Source: Bacillus sp. MM2020_1
Lineage (GTDB): Bacteria > Bacillota > Bacilli > Bacillales > Cytobacillaceae
Direction: 5' to 3'
Length of the DNA stretch: 64,000 nt
NCBI GenBank assembly: GCA_011250595.1
Contig: JAANMP010000004.1
Span: 1-64,000, forward strand
Positions 34,672 to 43,850 of this stretch are shown piece after piece. How positions within the stretch are numbered: position 1 is the first letter of the stretch; each line of letters starts with the position of its first letter. A program made the translations under genes and the position numbers. Below the pieces are notes generated by a model. That model was not told the DNA's origin and did not search any database. It worked only from the letters and a program-made list of their open reading frames with translations.

Positions 34672-35646
34672 ATGAGTAGCGCAGAAGCAAATACTTCATT
34701 AGAGGTAATATTAACAAATGCATTAAAAGTGCCAGGGGTAAAAGTTAATCGTACTGAATTCTTATCTAAAGCCCTACAAGAAAATGTAAGTTATAAAGAT
34801 CTTGTAGTGGTATTGGAAAAAGGTCCAATTGAAGCAGGAGTAAATATTAATATTTTAGATAAAGTTGCAAAATCTTTAATAGAAAAACGTACTCTTCAGA
34901 GCTCTGGAGCATCGTTTGCCGCTGGAATTCCAGGTGGATTAGCTATGGCTGCTACAATTCCTGCTGATACTCTTCAATTCTATGGAGTTTCATTACGCTT
35001 GGCCCAAGAGCTAGCCTATCTATTTGGCTACGAAGATTTGTGGGATGATGATAGGATAGACGGTGAAAGAGTTAGAGGAGAACTAACCTTATTTATAGGA
35101 GTCATGTTTGGTGTCGGAGGTACTGCATCAGCATTAAAAGTATTGTCATCAAAGGTTGCACAACAAGTATTAAAAAAGCTGCCTCGGAAAGCATTAATGA
35201 AAACAATCTATTACCCGATAGTAAAGAAAGTAGCAGCTACGATTGGCGTGAAAATAACAAAGAAAACATTTGCTCAAGGTATTTCAAAAGCAATCCCGTT
35301 AATAGGCGGTGTCATTTCGGGTGGCTTAACCTATGCTTCAATGAAACCAATGGGAACACGTTTAAGAAATACATTATATGAATCTGTTAATAACTACTCA
35401 AAAGATGATTTCAAAAGGGATTTCCAAGAAATGAAAAATGAGATGCCCGATTTCATAGATGCTGAGTTTACTGATATAGAAGACGATATTTTAAATAAGA
35501 CCACAGAAGAAAAGAATAATAATAATACATCATTTAGTGCAGCTGATGAATTACTTAAATACAAACAATTATTAGACATGGGTGTCCTTACTCAGGAAGA
35601 GTTTGATATGAAAAAGGAAGAATTATTATTTAACGCTACATTATAA
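34672..35646 (+). CDS. EcsC-like protein with C-terminal SHOCT domain
   Basis: 324 residues. The centre resembles the EcsC-type family: a Gly/Ala-rich hydrophobic segment (FAAGIPGGLAMAATIPADT), then FYGVSLRLAQELAYLFGYEDLW and a second hydrophobic stretch (IPLIGGVISGGLTY). The end (LLKYKQLLDMGVLTQEEFDMKKEELL) is a SHOCT domain, a short oligomerisation or targeting module. The family's function is unclear; it often stands near stress or membrane genes. A TerD-domain gene follows 240 bases on. GAGAGGGAG precedes the ATG. Confidence 0.75.
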   Translation: MSSAEANTSLEVILTNALKVPGVKVNRTEFLSKALQENVSYKDLVVVLEKGPIEAGVNINILDKVAKSLIEKRTLQSSGASFAAGIPGGLAMAATIPADTLQFYGVSLRLAQELAYLFGYEDLWDDDRIDGERVRGELTLFIGVMFGVGGTASALKVLSSKVAQQVLKKLPRKALMKTIYYPIVKKVAATIGVKITKKTFAQGISKAIPLIGGVISGGLTYASMKPMGTRLRNTLYESVNNYSKDDFKRDFQEMKNEMPDFIDAEFTDIEDDILNKTTEEKNNNNTSFSAADELLKYKQLLDMGVLTQEEFDMKKEELLFNATL

Positions 35647-35684
35647 ATATGAATTGATTTTTCCCTACATATTTACTTAAAAAA

Positions 35685-35708
35685 GGTGCCTGACCCCCGC
35701 TACGCTAA
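35685..35708. repeat. GGTGCCTGACCCC repeat, left half only
   Basis: Left arm (GGTGCCTGACCCCCGCTACG) with no matching right arm; a decayed or truncated copy. Confidence 0.75.
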
Positions 35709-35802
35709 TTAAATGCAAACATATAAAAAATTTATCATGGCAATAATAAAATAGATATGGAGGATAGGTTTCAAAGGAAAATGAAATTTTTCAGAGTGCC
35801 GA

Positions 35803-35850
35803 CCTCATTTAGATATGTCACGGTGAACCGTATCATAAGTAAATGAGGTT
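35803..35850. repeat. Dispersed GGTGAACC palindrome, full copy
   Basis: Outer arms CCTCATTTA and TAAATGAGG enclose an inner palindromic core ACGGTGAACCGT. Related copies lie at 30228, 31157 and 37278. Confidence 0.7.
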
Positions 35851-35884
35851 TGATAAATAGATAGAGGGATAGGGAGTGGTTTAA

Positions 35885-37132
35885 ATGAATCAATTTCTTC
35901 AAATGGGAGCAAATACAGTTTTAAGTTCTCCAAATGGGAATGTTACTGTTAGCTATGAAATTTCTAATTCGATAGATATTTCCTTAACAGCATTCCTTTT
36001 AACTGATTCGGACAAGGTACAAGGAGATGGTGGGATTATATTTTATAATCAACCAACGAGCTCTTCGGGTGTAGCTACCCTTATACCAGCTGAAAAAGTT
36101 GGTAATACAAAAGTACATAAAATTAATTTTGATATGAGTAAAGTCCCTGTAGGTATTACTAAAATAGCTATAACTCTTACAGAGGATAATAGCACGGGAT
36201 TTTCAAATGTAAAGAATTTAAAAGCCGAGATATGCACCGAGAATACTATTATCCAGTTAACCCCATCTAGTTTCAAAAATGAAAATGGAATTGTAGTATT
36301 AGAATTATATCTAAGGAATGGTCAGTCAAAGGCAAAATCAATCTGGCGTGGATTTGATTCTGGGCTTGAAGGATTATGTAAAAATTACGGTGTTGAGGTT
36401 GAATCTGATGAGCAAAACAAGCATTCTGAACCTAAAACTATTCAAAAACAAACCCCCAAAGAACCTGATAAGACTCTAACTGTTCCTGAAAATAAAAATA
36501 GACAAAACACGTTGTCAACGATAAGCCTTGAAAAGGTAAAGGGTAATGTAAGTCTCGACAAAGGTCATAAGCCAGTTATCATTGAAAAAACACCAGAAAT
36601 TACTGCTACGGTATCTTGGAAGACCGGGACAGATTATGATATATATGCTTTAGTCTATACAAAGGATGGTAAGCAGATAGATGTAGCTATGTTTGGGGCG
36701 AAAGGAACACCTCCCCTCAGAAGTTTTGGCAACGGAGCAGTAGAACATATGGGGGATGTTAGGAGAGATAATCGATCAACTAAGACAGAAGTAATTAAAT
36801 TAAGGTTAAATAATGATATTCTCGCAGTTGTTCCTGTGGTTTATTCTGCTCAGTCAAATGGTACAGGTTCATTCTACAGATACAAGGTGTCTATTAGTAT
36901 AGATAATCATAATGGAACCTCCGTTACCATATTCGCCAAGAATGCAAACAATAATGATACAATTTATTCCTGTGTGCCAGGAATACTTCATAATACGCAA
37001 GATGGAGTTATTATAAGTCCATTGGAGCTTTATAGTACACCGAACTCAGAGCGTAGACCTAAACTTCGGATGGGTTCTTCAGGTATGGTAGAAGTTATAA
37101 TGGATGAAGGACCAATAAATGATTACAAGTAG
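35885..37132 (+). CDS. TerD-domain protein with two TerD modules
   Basis: 415 residues. Residues 1-170 form a degenerate TerD module (FLLTDSDKVQGDGGIIFYNQP, then LELYLRNGQSKAKSIWRGFDSGLEGL). A charged linker rich in Lys/Gln/Pro follows (about 175-230). The second module (WKTGTDYDIYALVYTKDGK, FGNGAVEHMGDVRRD) ends at IMDEGPINDYK. TerD proteins bind calcium and belong to tellurite and chemical-stress systems. No terZ/terC genes are visible next to it; the EcsC/SHOCT gene upstream may be a partner. Confidence 0.85.
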   Translation: MNQFLQMGANTVLSSPNGNVTVSYEISNSIDISLTAFLLTDSDKVQGDGGIIFYNQPTSSSGVATLIPAEKVGNTKVHKINFDMSKVPVGITKIAITLTEDNSTGFSNVKNLKAEICTENTIIQLTPSSFKNENGIVVLELYLRNGQSKAKSIWRGFDSGLEGLCKNYGVEVESDEQNKHSEPKTIQKQTPKEPDKTLTVPENKNRQNTLSTISLEKVKGNVSLDKGHKPVIIEKTPEITATVSWKTGTDYDIYALVYTKDGKQIDVAMFGAKGTPPLRSFGNGAVEHMGDVRRDNRSTKTEVIKLRLNNDILAVVPVVYSAQSNGTGSFYRYKVSISIDNHNGTSVTIFAKNANNNDTIYSCVPGILHNTQDGVIISPLELYSTPNSERRPKLRMGSSGMVEVIMDEGPINDYK

Positions 37133-37277
37133 ATTAGAATTATATAAAATTTGAAAATAAAATAGCTAGGCAGATAGACTTTTAATCATTATATGTCATG
37201 TCTAGCTTCTTTGTTTATCTGGGGTACTTGACCCAAAGGAGTAGTTTCTAACGGGATAATAACCAGTTTAATAAAAA

Positions 37278-37330
37278 CCTCATATAGATACACTACGGAG
37301 AGCCGCACCAAAGCGTATCTAAATATACAT
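37278..37330. repeat. Dispersed palindrome, diverged copy
   Basis: ACCTCATATAGATACACTACGGAGAGCC resembles the left half of the 35803 copy with several changes, followed by GTATCTAAATATAC. Confidence 0.4.
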
Positions 37331-37355
37331 ATAAGCGATCAAAATCCATTTAAAG

Positions 37356-37400
37356 AAAAAAGGATCCACAAATTCATCTTGAATAGTGGATCTTTTTATT
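37356..37400 (+). terminator. Terminator hairpin before the helicase gene
   Basis: AAAAGGATCCAC/GTGGATCTTTTT stem with a T-rich tail. It closes transcription from the TerD-type gene. Confidence 0.8.
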
Positions 37401-37483
37401 TACCCTCAAATATAGTACAATTTTCACATATCCAATAAATAACAATACAAGCATTGATAGTCAAATTAGTCAGGAGCCAACCA

Positions 37484-39217
37484 ATGGAAGCGGTCGAAAA
37501 GAAACTTATCGTTAATTCCGATAAAGGGAATTTATTAAGAGAGCTAGTAAAATCGATGAACGAGTGTGAGCGGTTTTATTTTAGTGTTGCATTTATAAAC
37601 TTCAGCGGACTTCAACTTCTCCTAGATCCATTAAAGGAAGCCGAGTCAAAGGGCATAAAAGGAAAAATCATTACTTCCACATATCTCAATTTTACAGATG
37701 CGAAGGCTCTAGAAAAAATCAGAGAGTTTAATAATGTTGAGTTAAAGGTGTTTGTTACGGATAAAGAGATTGGTTTCCATACGAAAGCCTACATATTTGA
37801 ATACAAAGATAGCTATAAGGTGATTATCGGCTCCTCAAATATTACGCAAAGCGCTCTGAAAAGCAATATTGAGTGGAATGTTGAAATTATCACGAAAGAG
37901 GATGCCCGGTTTATTCAAGATGTTCTAAAGGAATATGACTATCTTTGGAATATGAGCGAAGATGCCGATCAGGATTTTATTAGTAGATATGACGAGTTTC
38001 TAAAAAGCCTCAAAAATACACAAAAAAAACATCAGTTGATATATGGAAATAAACAATATATCGTCCAAAATAGAATGCAAAAGCGGGCAACTGAGAATTT
38101 AGAAAGATTAAGAAGCTTTGGGGAGAAGAAGGCGCTTGTCATTGCCGCAACTGGTACTGGTAAAACCTATATGTCGGCTTTCGATGTTAAAAGTTTAAAA
38201 CCGAAGAAACTTCTTTTTATTGTACATAGGGAAGAGATATTAAAGAAAGCAAAAGATACCTTTGAAATGCTCATCACAAATGAGGGGTATACTTTTGGAC
38301 TGCTGACTGGTAATCATAAGCAAAAAAATGTGGATTTTGTCTTTGCTACGATCCAAACCATTTCTAAATGTTTTCATGAATATAAAAAGGATGAATTTGA
38401 TTATCTAATCATTGATGAAGCTCACCATGCAACTAGCCCAACTTACCAAACCGTTTTAGACTATTTTGAACCTAAGTTTACATTAGGGATGACGGCAACC
38501 CCTGAACGTAGCGATGGTTATAATGTTTTTGATCTTTTTGATAATAATGTGGCATTAGAAGTGCGATTACATGAAGCTTTAGAGGACGAGTTAGTTATTC
38601 CCTTTCATTACTTTGGGATTACGGATATTGAAGGTATTGATTTAAGTGATGTTAACATTGATGATATTGCTGAAATAACCAAGCGGTTAAAGGTGAATGA
38701 ACGGGTAGATTTTATTATAAAAAAAATGGACTTCTATGGCCATGATGGTGAGAAAAGAAAAGGCCTTGGTTTCTGTGCCAGTATTGAACATGCCCAGTAT
38801 ATGGCTAGTGAATTTATTAAAAGAGGCTATAAAAGTGTTTGTTTATACGGTGCCGACTCACCGGACACTCGGGAGCGTTTTATTAATCGATTAGAAAATG
38901 ATCATGATGATTTAGAATTCATATTTACCGTCGATATTTTTAATGAAGGAGTAGACATTCCTTCTATTAATACAGTACTCATGTTAAGGCCAACAAACTC
39001 GCCTATTGTGTTTATTCAACAGCTAGGAAGAGGTTTGCGGAAGCATGCAGATAAGAGTTTCTTAACGGTCCTTGATTTTATAGGAAACCATAATAAAACT
39101 TTCCTAATTGCACTAGCACTTAACGGTAGCCGTTATTATGATAAAGAAAGTTTGAAAGTAGCGATTGCAACAGGCTTTGCAAATATTCCCGGATGTACTC
39201 ATATCCAAATGGATTAA
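37484..39217 (+). pseudogene. PLD-nuclease/DEAD helicase, N-terminal part, cut by in-frame TAA
   Basis: 577 residues from ATG 37484 with CAGGAG seven bases upstream. Residues 1-165 are a phospholipase D-type nuclease domain with the HxK motif (GFHTKAYIFE) and GSSNIT. The superfamily 2 helicase core follows: AATGTGKTY, DEAHH, GMTATPERSDGY, VDIFNEGVDIPS and QQLGRGLRK. The frame stops at TAA 39215-39217, and the same frame continues with the DUF3427 part. Family members are single proteins of about 950 residues. One base change (TAA for GAA or AAA) would restore the full protein. Confidence 0.88.
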
Positions 39218-40297
39218 ATATCGCAGGAAAGAATATTGGCCCAGATTGATAATGAAAACTTCAATTCAATGAAGTATTTGAAGGAAGAGTATTTTGAATT
39301 TAAAAAGCTCAATCAAGGACGAATTCCTTATTTATTATTGGATTATCTTAAATACGACGGAGCACCGGATCCGACAAAATTTATTGACCGTGAAAAAACA
39401 TATCTACAGTTTGTAGCAAAAGTTGAAAAAGATGATTATTTAAAAGGATTATTACAAAACGAAGCCTTCGAAGGGGCTTTAAAGGAATTATCCAGTAAGC
39501 TTCCACTGAACAGGATTTATGAGTTTATCATCATTAGGTATTTGATAGATCATGAAGAAATTAATTTAGAAATTGCTAAGCATCAAATCTTAAAGATGAT
39601 TAAGGATGTCGACAATGATAGTGTATTACATGCATTTGAGTGCTTGAATCAGAACTACTATGATAGCGGTCAGTTGAAGAGTAAACCCAAACTATTTAAT
39701 TATACGAACGGATTACTTGTTAAAACTCCAATTTTTATAGAATTACTAGAAAATAGGGAGTATCGCAAATATATAGAAGATGCCATCACCTACGGGATTT
39801 TCCGTTACGAAAAAGAATTTAAAGCGGAATACTACGGTGTTCCACACTTTAAATTATACGAGCAATATCAAATGATGGACGCTGCGTTGCTTTCCAACTA
39901 TCGAAAAATCCATAGCTCCTTTAGGGGGTCAGGGTTGCTTGCTAACGGGAAAGAGTATTTCCTATTTATTGATTTGCATAAAGAAGAGGACGTAAAGGAA
40001 AGTATTAACTACAAAGATAAATTTATTAATGAGCAATACTTTCAATGGCAATCACAAAATAGTACTGCCCAACATTCTGAAAGAGGGCAGAATATTATTT
40101 TTAATAAGCAACGTGGTGTGAATCTTCATTTATTTGTGAGGAAGTACAGGGAGATAGATGGAAAGAATGAGCCTTTCATTTATATTGGCAAAGGAGATTC
40201 AGTCCAATATGAAGGTGAAAAACCGATAACGGTGAAAATCAAATTAGAGCACGAAATCCCCGCCACACTATATACAGAGTTTACAAAAAGAGTGTAG
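39218..40297 (+). pseudogene. DUF3427 C-terminal part of the same helicase
   Basis: About 360 codons in the same frame, starting right after the stop (ISQERILAQIDNENFNSM). YLLLDYLKYDGAPDPTKFID and FRGSGLLANGKEYFLFIDLH are typical of the DUF3427 region that ends such helicases. A TTG at 39236 could allow reinitiation, but no ribosome site is seen. Either the gene is freshly broken or the two halves act separately. It ends 20 bases from the convergent NUDIX gene. Confidence 0.85.
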
Positions 40298-40325
40298 TCT
40301 TCTCATTTCGAGAAGACTATTTTTT
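40294..40325. terminator. Bidirectional terminator
   Basis: AGTCTTCTC/GAGAAGACT stem with T-runs on both sides between the converging helicase and NUDIX genes. Confidence 0.85.
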
Positions 40326-40715
40326 ATTCATTAATTGTTCAACCGCTGGAATGTCAGCTGGGGCCCATTTTAACGAATCTAGGTTTTCTCTTTTTAGCCA
40401 AATTAGCTTGGAATGCTCACTTGGTGTTGGCGTTGCTTCGACAACTTTACATTTAATTGAGATTAAATTAATGATAAACGTCTCGTACTCATGGACATTT
40501 TCGTTAAATACCTCTTTTGATGTCTCGATTTTACAGTCAAGTTCTTCATTAATTTCTCTCTCTAGAGCTGAGTAGATGTCCTCATTTGCTTCTACTTTTC
40601 CGCCTGGAAATTCCCACATATTTGGAATAGACATTTCTGGGGACCTTAGAGCACATAGAATCTCATTTTGTTCATTTTCAATAATTGCTGCTACAACTTT
40701 TACGAGTTTTTTCAA
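40317..40715 (-). CDS. NUDIX hydrolase, MutT/8-oxo-dGTP type
   Basis: 132 residues with a complete NUDIX box (GGKVEANEDIYSALEREINEEL) and WEFPGGK in front, as in (deoxy)nucleoside-triphosphate pyrophosphohydrolases that clean oxidised nucleotides. The convergent neighbour is the PLD-helicase-DUF3427 gene; I recall this pairing from Firmicutes, which hints at a shared role. AGGAGG lies before the ATG. Confidence 0.92.
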   Translation of the reverse strand: MKKLVKVVAAIIENEQNEILCALRSPEMSIPNMWEFPGGKVEANEDIYSALEREINEELDCKIETSKEVFNENVHEYETFIINLISIKCKVVEATPTPSEHSKLIWLKRENLDSLKWAPADIPAVEQLMNKK

Positions 40716-40878
40716 TGTGATCCTCCTTGATGAATGATTTACTAGTCATAATATATCACTTTTATAGGAAATATTCTTTGATGGGATTTTTCTTTCTATT
40801 GTGAAAGTTTTATTGGAAAATTAACCCTTATACTCTATCGTTAAAATAGTAGAATGATCTGTTTAGAGGAGTGTTATT

Positions 40879-41295
40879 TTGGAAAAGATTAATGTAATTG
40901 AAAGAATTAGAGATAAATTTTTAGAAAATGGTAACACGATAGAAATACCTTTATTAAAAGGGCAGAAAACATTTCAAGCAGTTTTAAATGAAGATGGTAT
41001 TAGCGTGAGCAATTTAGCCAGCCAACCTTTTTTACCCTGGTCAGTGTTTGAAGAAACGATTATGTTGTTAAATGAGAAAAATGGCTGTGCAATTAAGGGG
41101 GATGCAATGAGTAATAAATTAGGTGAAACATGACTGCCAATTGATTTTGTTGAAGGAAGAATAGCTTTTAAGGTCTACGGGAAACAATTAGACCAGACTG
41201 TATTTCGTCGAATTACTCCTATCGCTTGCATATTAGAATGGGCAGGTATATGCATGAATCAAAGAGGAAAAGTAGTCCTCCTAAACTATCGTTGA
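40879..41295 (+). pseudogene. Hypothetical gene interrupted by TGA
   Basis: From ATG-like start (TTG at 40879, GAGGAG upstream) the frame reads 84 codons, meets TGA at 41131-41133, then continues in the same frame for 53 codons (LPIDFVEGRIAFKVYGKQLD, FRRITPIACILEWAGIC) to TGA 41293. The coding pattern across the stop shows a single gene of about 138 codons broken by one base change. The family is not recognised. Confidence 0.7.
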
Positions 41296-41310
41296 ACAGG
41301 GTGATTTGCT

Positions 41311-41813
41311 ATGGATATAAAGCTATTTCAAGCAAAAGTTTTAACTTTACTTGAATAAGATGTAGATGGAATAACATCTGAAAATAAAATCAAGTATATG
41401 AAAAAGTGGACGAAATAACCCAAATTTATTAGATGGGTAAAGGAATTTAGTGAATCTGCAAAGGGGAGTAGAAAAAATAGGACGTAACATATGTATGGGA
41501 GAATCTTAGAGTGAAAGCTAGTTTGTCAGAGTTTGAAATACATACGGTACCACAAAATAAAAGTATCCCATTATGGTTTTTAGTGGGTGTCTCGGATAAA
41601 CATCTCGTAATAAAAAAAGCTGAAAATCATACACCTAGTATAAAAATTTCGATGGATCGAGCAATAACTTACAAGGATTTTGAGTTTGTCTACCGATGCA
41701 ATGAACGGTGGTTAAAAGGTGATCCTAGTGGTCGTCAGGAGGCTGTCAAAAAGTCACAAAATACTGCCTATATTTATGCATTGATAGATGAGGCATCTAA
41801 ACAGAAAGTTTGA
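41311..41813 (+). pseudogene. Hypothetical gene with two stops and a frameshift
   Basis: Begins ATG 41311 (MDIKLFQAKVLTLLE), meets TAA, continues (DVDGITSENKIKYMKKWTK), meets TAA again, then shifts frame near 41470. From there it reads DVTYVWENLRVKASLSEFEI to a stop at 41811-41813. The open part from GTG 41511 has 100 codons but is only the end of the gene. It lies 15 bases after the preceding broken gene, so both once formed an operon. Family unknown. Confidence 0.6.
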
Positions 41814-41952
41814 GAATAGTCGAAAAATTGAGATTCCTACTTGAGCCTTACATAACGTAATGATTTATAATGAACGTAACAGCAGGATGAAACGCGGGCG
41901 AACGGCCAAAAAAATCGAACAAAATAAATTCGAAATCGGAGGAGAAACAGAC

Positions 41953-42522
41953 ATGAGAAAACTCGTATTGTTCATGCATGTGTCGCTGGACGGGTATGCG
42001 TCGGATTCAAACGGAGGACTCAATTGGATTCCGTACAACGAGGAATTAGAGAAATACGCCGAGGAGGTCGTAGCCGAAGTCGGGTCCCCCGTTTACGGAC
42101 GGACGACGTATCGCATGATGGAGAGCTACTGGCCCACAGAGCTGGACAATCCGAATGCGTCGAGGCACGATAAGGAGCATGCCAAATGGCTGCAGGATGT
42201 TAAGAAGATCGTCATTTCCGGCACGATGGACAAGGTGGAATGGAACAATACGACGCTGATCAAGGACAATATCGCAGAGGAAATCAAGGTACTCAAAGAG
42301 CAGCCCGGCAAAAATCTCGTTATCTTCGGCAGCCCGGGAGCGGCGAAGACGCTGCTTAAGCTCGGCCTGATCGACGAATTCCTGCTTACAATTTGTCCAG
42401 TCGTCCTGGGCGGCGGAAAATCGGTATTCGACGGCGACGGTGAGAAAATCAGGCTCAAGCTGCTGTCCAGCCGAACGCTCAAGTCGGGCATTATCGCGGC
42501 CCGCTATGAGTTGGAGAAATAG
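41953..42522 (+). CDS. Dihydrofolate reductase/RibD C-terminal-like protein
   Basis: 189 residues from ATG 41953, with GGAGGAG upstream. Family marks are KLVLFMHVSLDGYASDSNGG, VYGRTTYRMMESYWP, NLVIFGSPGAAKTLLKLGL and FLLTICPVVLGGGKSVF. It should bind NADPH; the substrate is unknown, and related proteins are annotated as DHFR-like reductases. The gene is visibly richer in G+C than its surroundings, suggesting recent acquisition, perhaps from a Paenibacillus-like donor. Confidence 0.9.
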   Translation: MRKLVLFMHVSLDGYASDSNGGLNWIPYNEELEKYAEEVVAEVGSPVYGRTTYRMMESYWPTELDNPNASRHDKEHAKWLQDVKKIVISGTMDKVEWNNTTLIKDNIAEEIKVLKEQPGKNLVIFGSPGAAKTLLKLGLIDEFLLTICPVVLGGGKSVFDGDGEKIRLKLLSSRTLKSGIIAARYELEK

Positions 42523-42561
42523 CCGTACAAGGTGTTCCGCTAACGGAGAACGATAGCTTAA

Positions 42562-42594
42562 TAAACCGCCCTTAACGGGGCGGTTATAGTTTTG
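42562..42594 (+). terminator. Terminator after the DHFR-like gene
   Basis: AACCGCCC/GGGCGGTT stem followed by ATAGTTTT; GC-rich like the gene it follows. Confidence 0.8.
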
Positions 42595-42688
42595 GCTGAA
42601 AATCAACATTGAGAATTAACATAGTCTTGTAATAAAATAATGGTTGTGCAACTATTGGTTGCTATAGCACAATTAGAAATCAAATCAA

Positions 42689-42740
42689 AGAGCCAAAAAT
42701 ATGCAAGTTTTTTTACACTACTTGCGAATTATTGGCTCTC
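42689..42740. repeat. AGAGCC...TGCAAG hairpin, copy 1
   Basis: AGAGCCAAAAATATGCAAG pairs with CTTGCGAATTATTGGCTCT. Similar hairpins occur at 43744-43799 and 52225-52282. A 60-codon frame crossing it (42640-42822) is not credible. Confidence 0.7.
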
Positions 42741-42790
42741 TTATATTTATGAACTAGCCGAGAACACTCGTGACTTCAGTCAGGAATATA

Positions 42791-42842
42791 GGTGCCTGAC
42801 ACCCGATAAGTTAAAGCTTTAACATGCTGGGGAACAGGCACT
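42791..42842. repeat. GGTGCCTGAC dispersed hairpin, copy 7 (diverged)
   Basis: GGTGCCTGACACCCGATAAG with right arm CTGGGGAACAGGCACT. Mismatches in both arms mark an older copy. Confidence 0.8.
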
Positions 42843-42862
42843 CTTTTCTAAATAAACCTTCG

Positions 42863-43342
42863 CTATTTCACTTTCACTGGAACCCGTAATTCAACAAGCG
42901 AGTCCATTGGGTTACCGTTCAATAACGCTTCAATCACATAGGAATCTTTATACTCAAGTTCAGGATGGTTTGGTAAAATTTCTCCAAAAAATTGGCGAAT
43001 TAATTGGTCAAATAATTTTCGACTTGGTGCTTCTTCAGCAGTAAACACGACATAATCATTAGCTGGCAAGACTAATTGATCTGAATCATCAGCAATGGTT
43101 GCTGTATTTGCTCCTGCGAAATAGGATAAGCCCTCACTGACAGTTGTCCCGACTGCGTAACCGATTTTGTCTCTGCTACCAGCCATTAATGCGCCAAATT
43201 TGCCACTTTGAGCGAGTGTCCCAAAGTGCGCTGATTTTTGCCTCGATACCTCATCCACATTCTCCATTGTTGGCATTGGAACGGTAGTATTATAGCCAGT
43301 CAATGTTAATTCATCCATATATTTTATTTTTAATTCATTCAT
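42863..43342 (-). CDS. GyrI-like/AraC effector-binding domain protein
   Basis: 159 residues that fit the small-molecule-binding domain found in GyrI and at the end of AraC/MerR regulators: YFAGANTATIADDSD, LPANDYVVFTAEEAP and FGEILPNHPELEYKDSYVIEAL. No DNA-binding part is fused. Such stand-alone domains bind or hydrolyse hydrophobic ligands. The start is ATG 43342; no perfect ribosome site (GGGGAAAT). Confidence 0.75.
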   Translation of the reverse strand: MNELKIKYMDELTLTGYNTTVPMPTMENVDEVSRQKSAHFGTLAQSGKFGALMAGSRDKIGYAVGTTVSEGLSYFAGANTATIADDSDQLVLPANDYVVFTAEEAPSRKLFDQLIRQFFGEILPNHPELEYKDSYVIEALLNGNPMDSLVELRVPVKVK

Positions 43343-43463
43343 TTTATTTCCCCATTTCTTATTTTCTACTTATACTATAACCAACAAACTATGACAGCAC
43401 ACTGTCATATATTTGGAGATACTTATGAAAATCGAACGATTAATGATATGCATAGGCTGAACA

Positions 43464-43487
43464 AACTAATCAAACGTTTGATTAGTT
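43464..43487. promoter_or_regulatory. Perfect 24-bp palindrome, probable operator
   Basis: Half site ACTAATCAAAC is repeated in perfect inverted form (22 bp core, 24 bp with flanking A/T). It lies between the GyrI-like gene (minus) and the small membrane protein gene (plus). The size and symmetry suit a TetR-family repressor dimer; the repressor gene is not in the visible neighbourhood. Confidence 0.6.
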
Positions 43488-43577
43488 GTTGAATTGAGTT
43501 TAATAAGTAAATGGAAAATAAAGTTAAATTTAGTGTATAATATTAATAAACCGTTTTTGTAAAAGGGGGGGCTCGTT

Positions 43578-43736
43578 ATAATTTGGGTATATATATTTAC
43601 GCCTGTTGTTATATTGGCGGCACTAGCCATTTATTTTGATAAAAAATCCGGGGCCATTTCGCCTGAGGAAGGTAGAATAGTGGAGAAGTTAGAGGAACGT
43701 CCACCGGAACAAGGTCCAAATTCATATGGACCTTAA
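43578..43736 (+). CDS. Small single-pass membrane protein, ATA start
   Basis: 52 codons to TAA 43736. A hydrophobic segment (WVYIFTPVVILAALAIYF) is followed by an acidic and Pro-rich tail (EERPPEQGPNSYGP). AAGGGGGG lies about seven bases before codon ATA at 43578, where homologous small proteins of Bacillaceae would be expected to have ATG; no ATG, GTG or TTG is in frame. It may be translated weakly from ATA/ATT or be newly silenced. Function unknown. Confidence 0.5.
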   Translation: MIWVYIFTPVVILAALAIYFDKKSGAISPEEGRIVEKLEERPPEQGPNSYGP

Positions 43737-43743
43737 TATGATT

Positions 43744-43799
43744 TAAAGAGCTTAAACTATGCAAGTTTTAATGAAAACTTGCATAGCTTGGCTTTTTTA
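43744..43799 (+). terminator. Terminator; AGAGC...TGCAAG hairpin copy 2
   Basis: CTATGCAAGTTTT/AAAACTTGCATAG stem inside AAAGAGCTTAAA...TTGGCTTTTTT. Strong terminator after the small membrane protein and second member of a dispersed hairpin family. Confidence 0.85.
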
Positions 43800-43850
43800 C
43801 ATATAACAGATTGCTTGCCATAAGCAGCATTTTTTATTGACCAAATTCAA

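Noticed and set aside
42046..42609. 187-codon open frame on the minus strand, opposite the DHFR-like gene
   Set aside because: It is a shadow caused by the high G+C content; the plus strand encodes a clear family protein and no ribosome site supports the minus frame.
42640..42822. 60-codon plus-strand frame
   Set aside because: It spans a dispersed hairpin and part of a second repeat; coding capacity is accidental.
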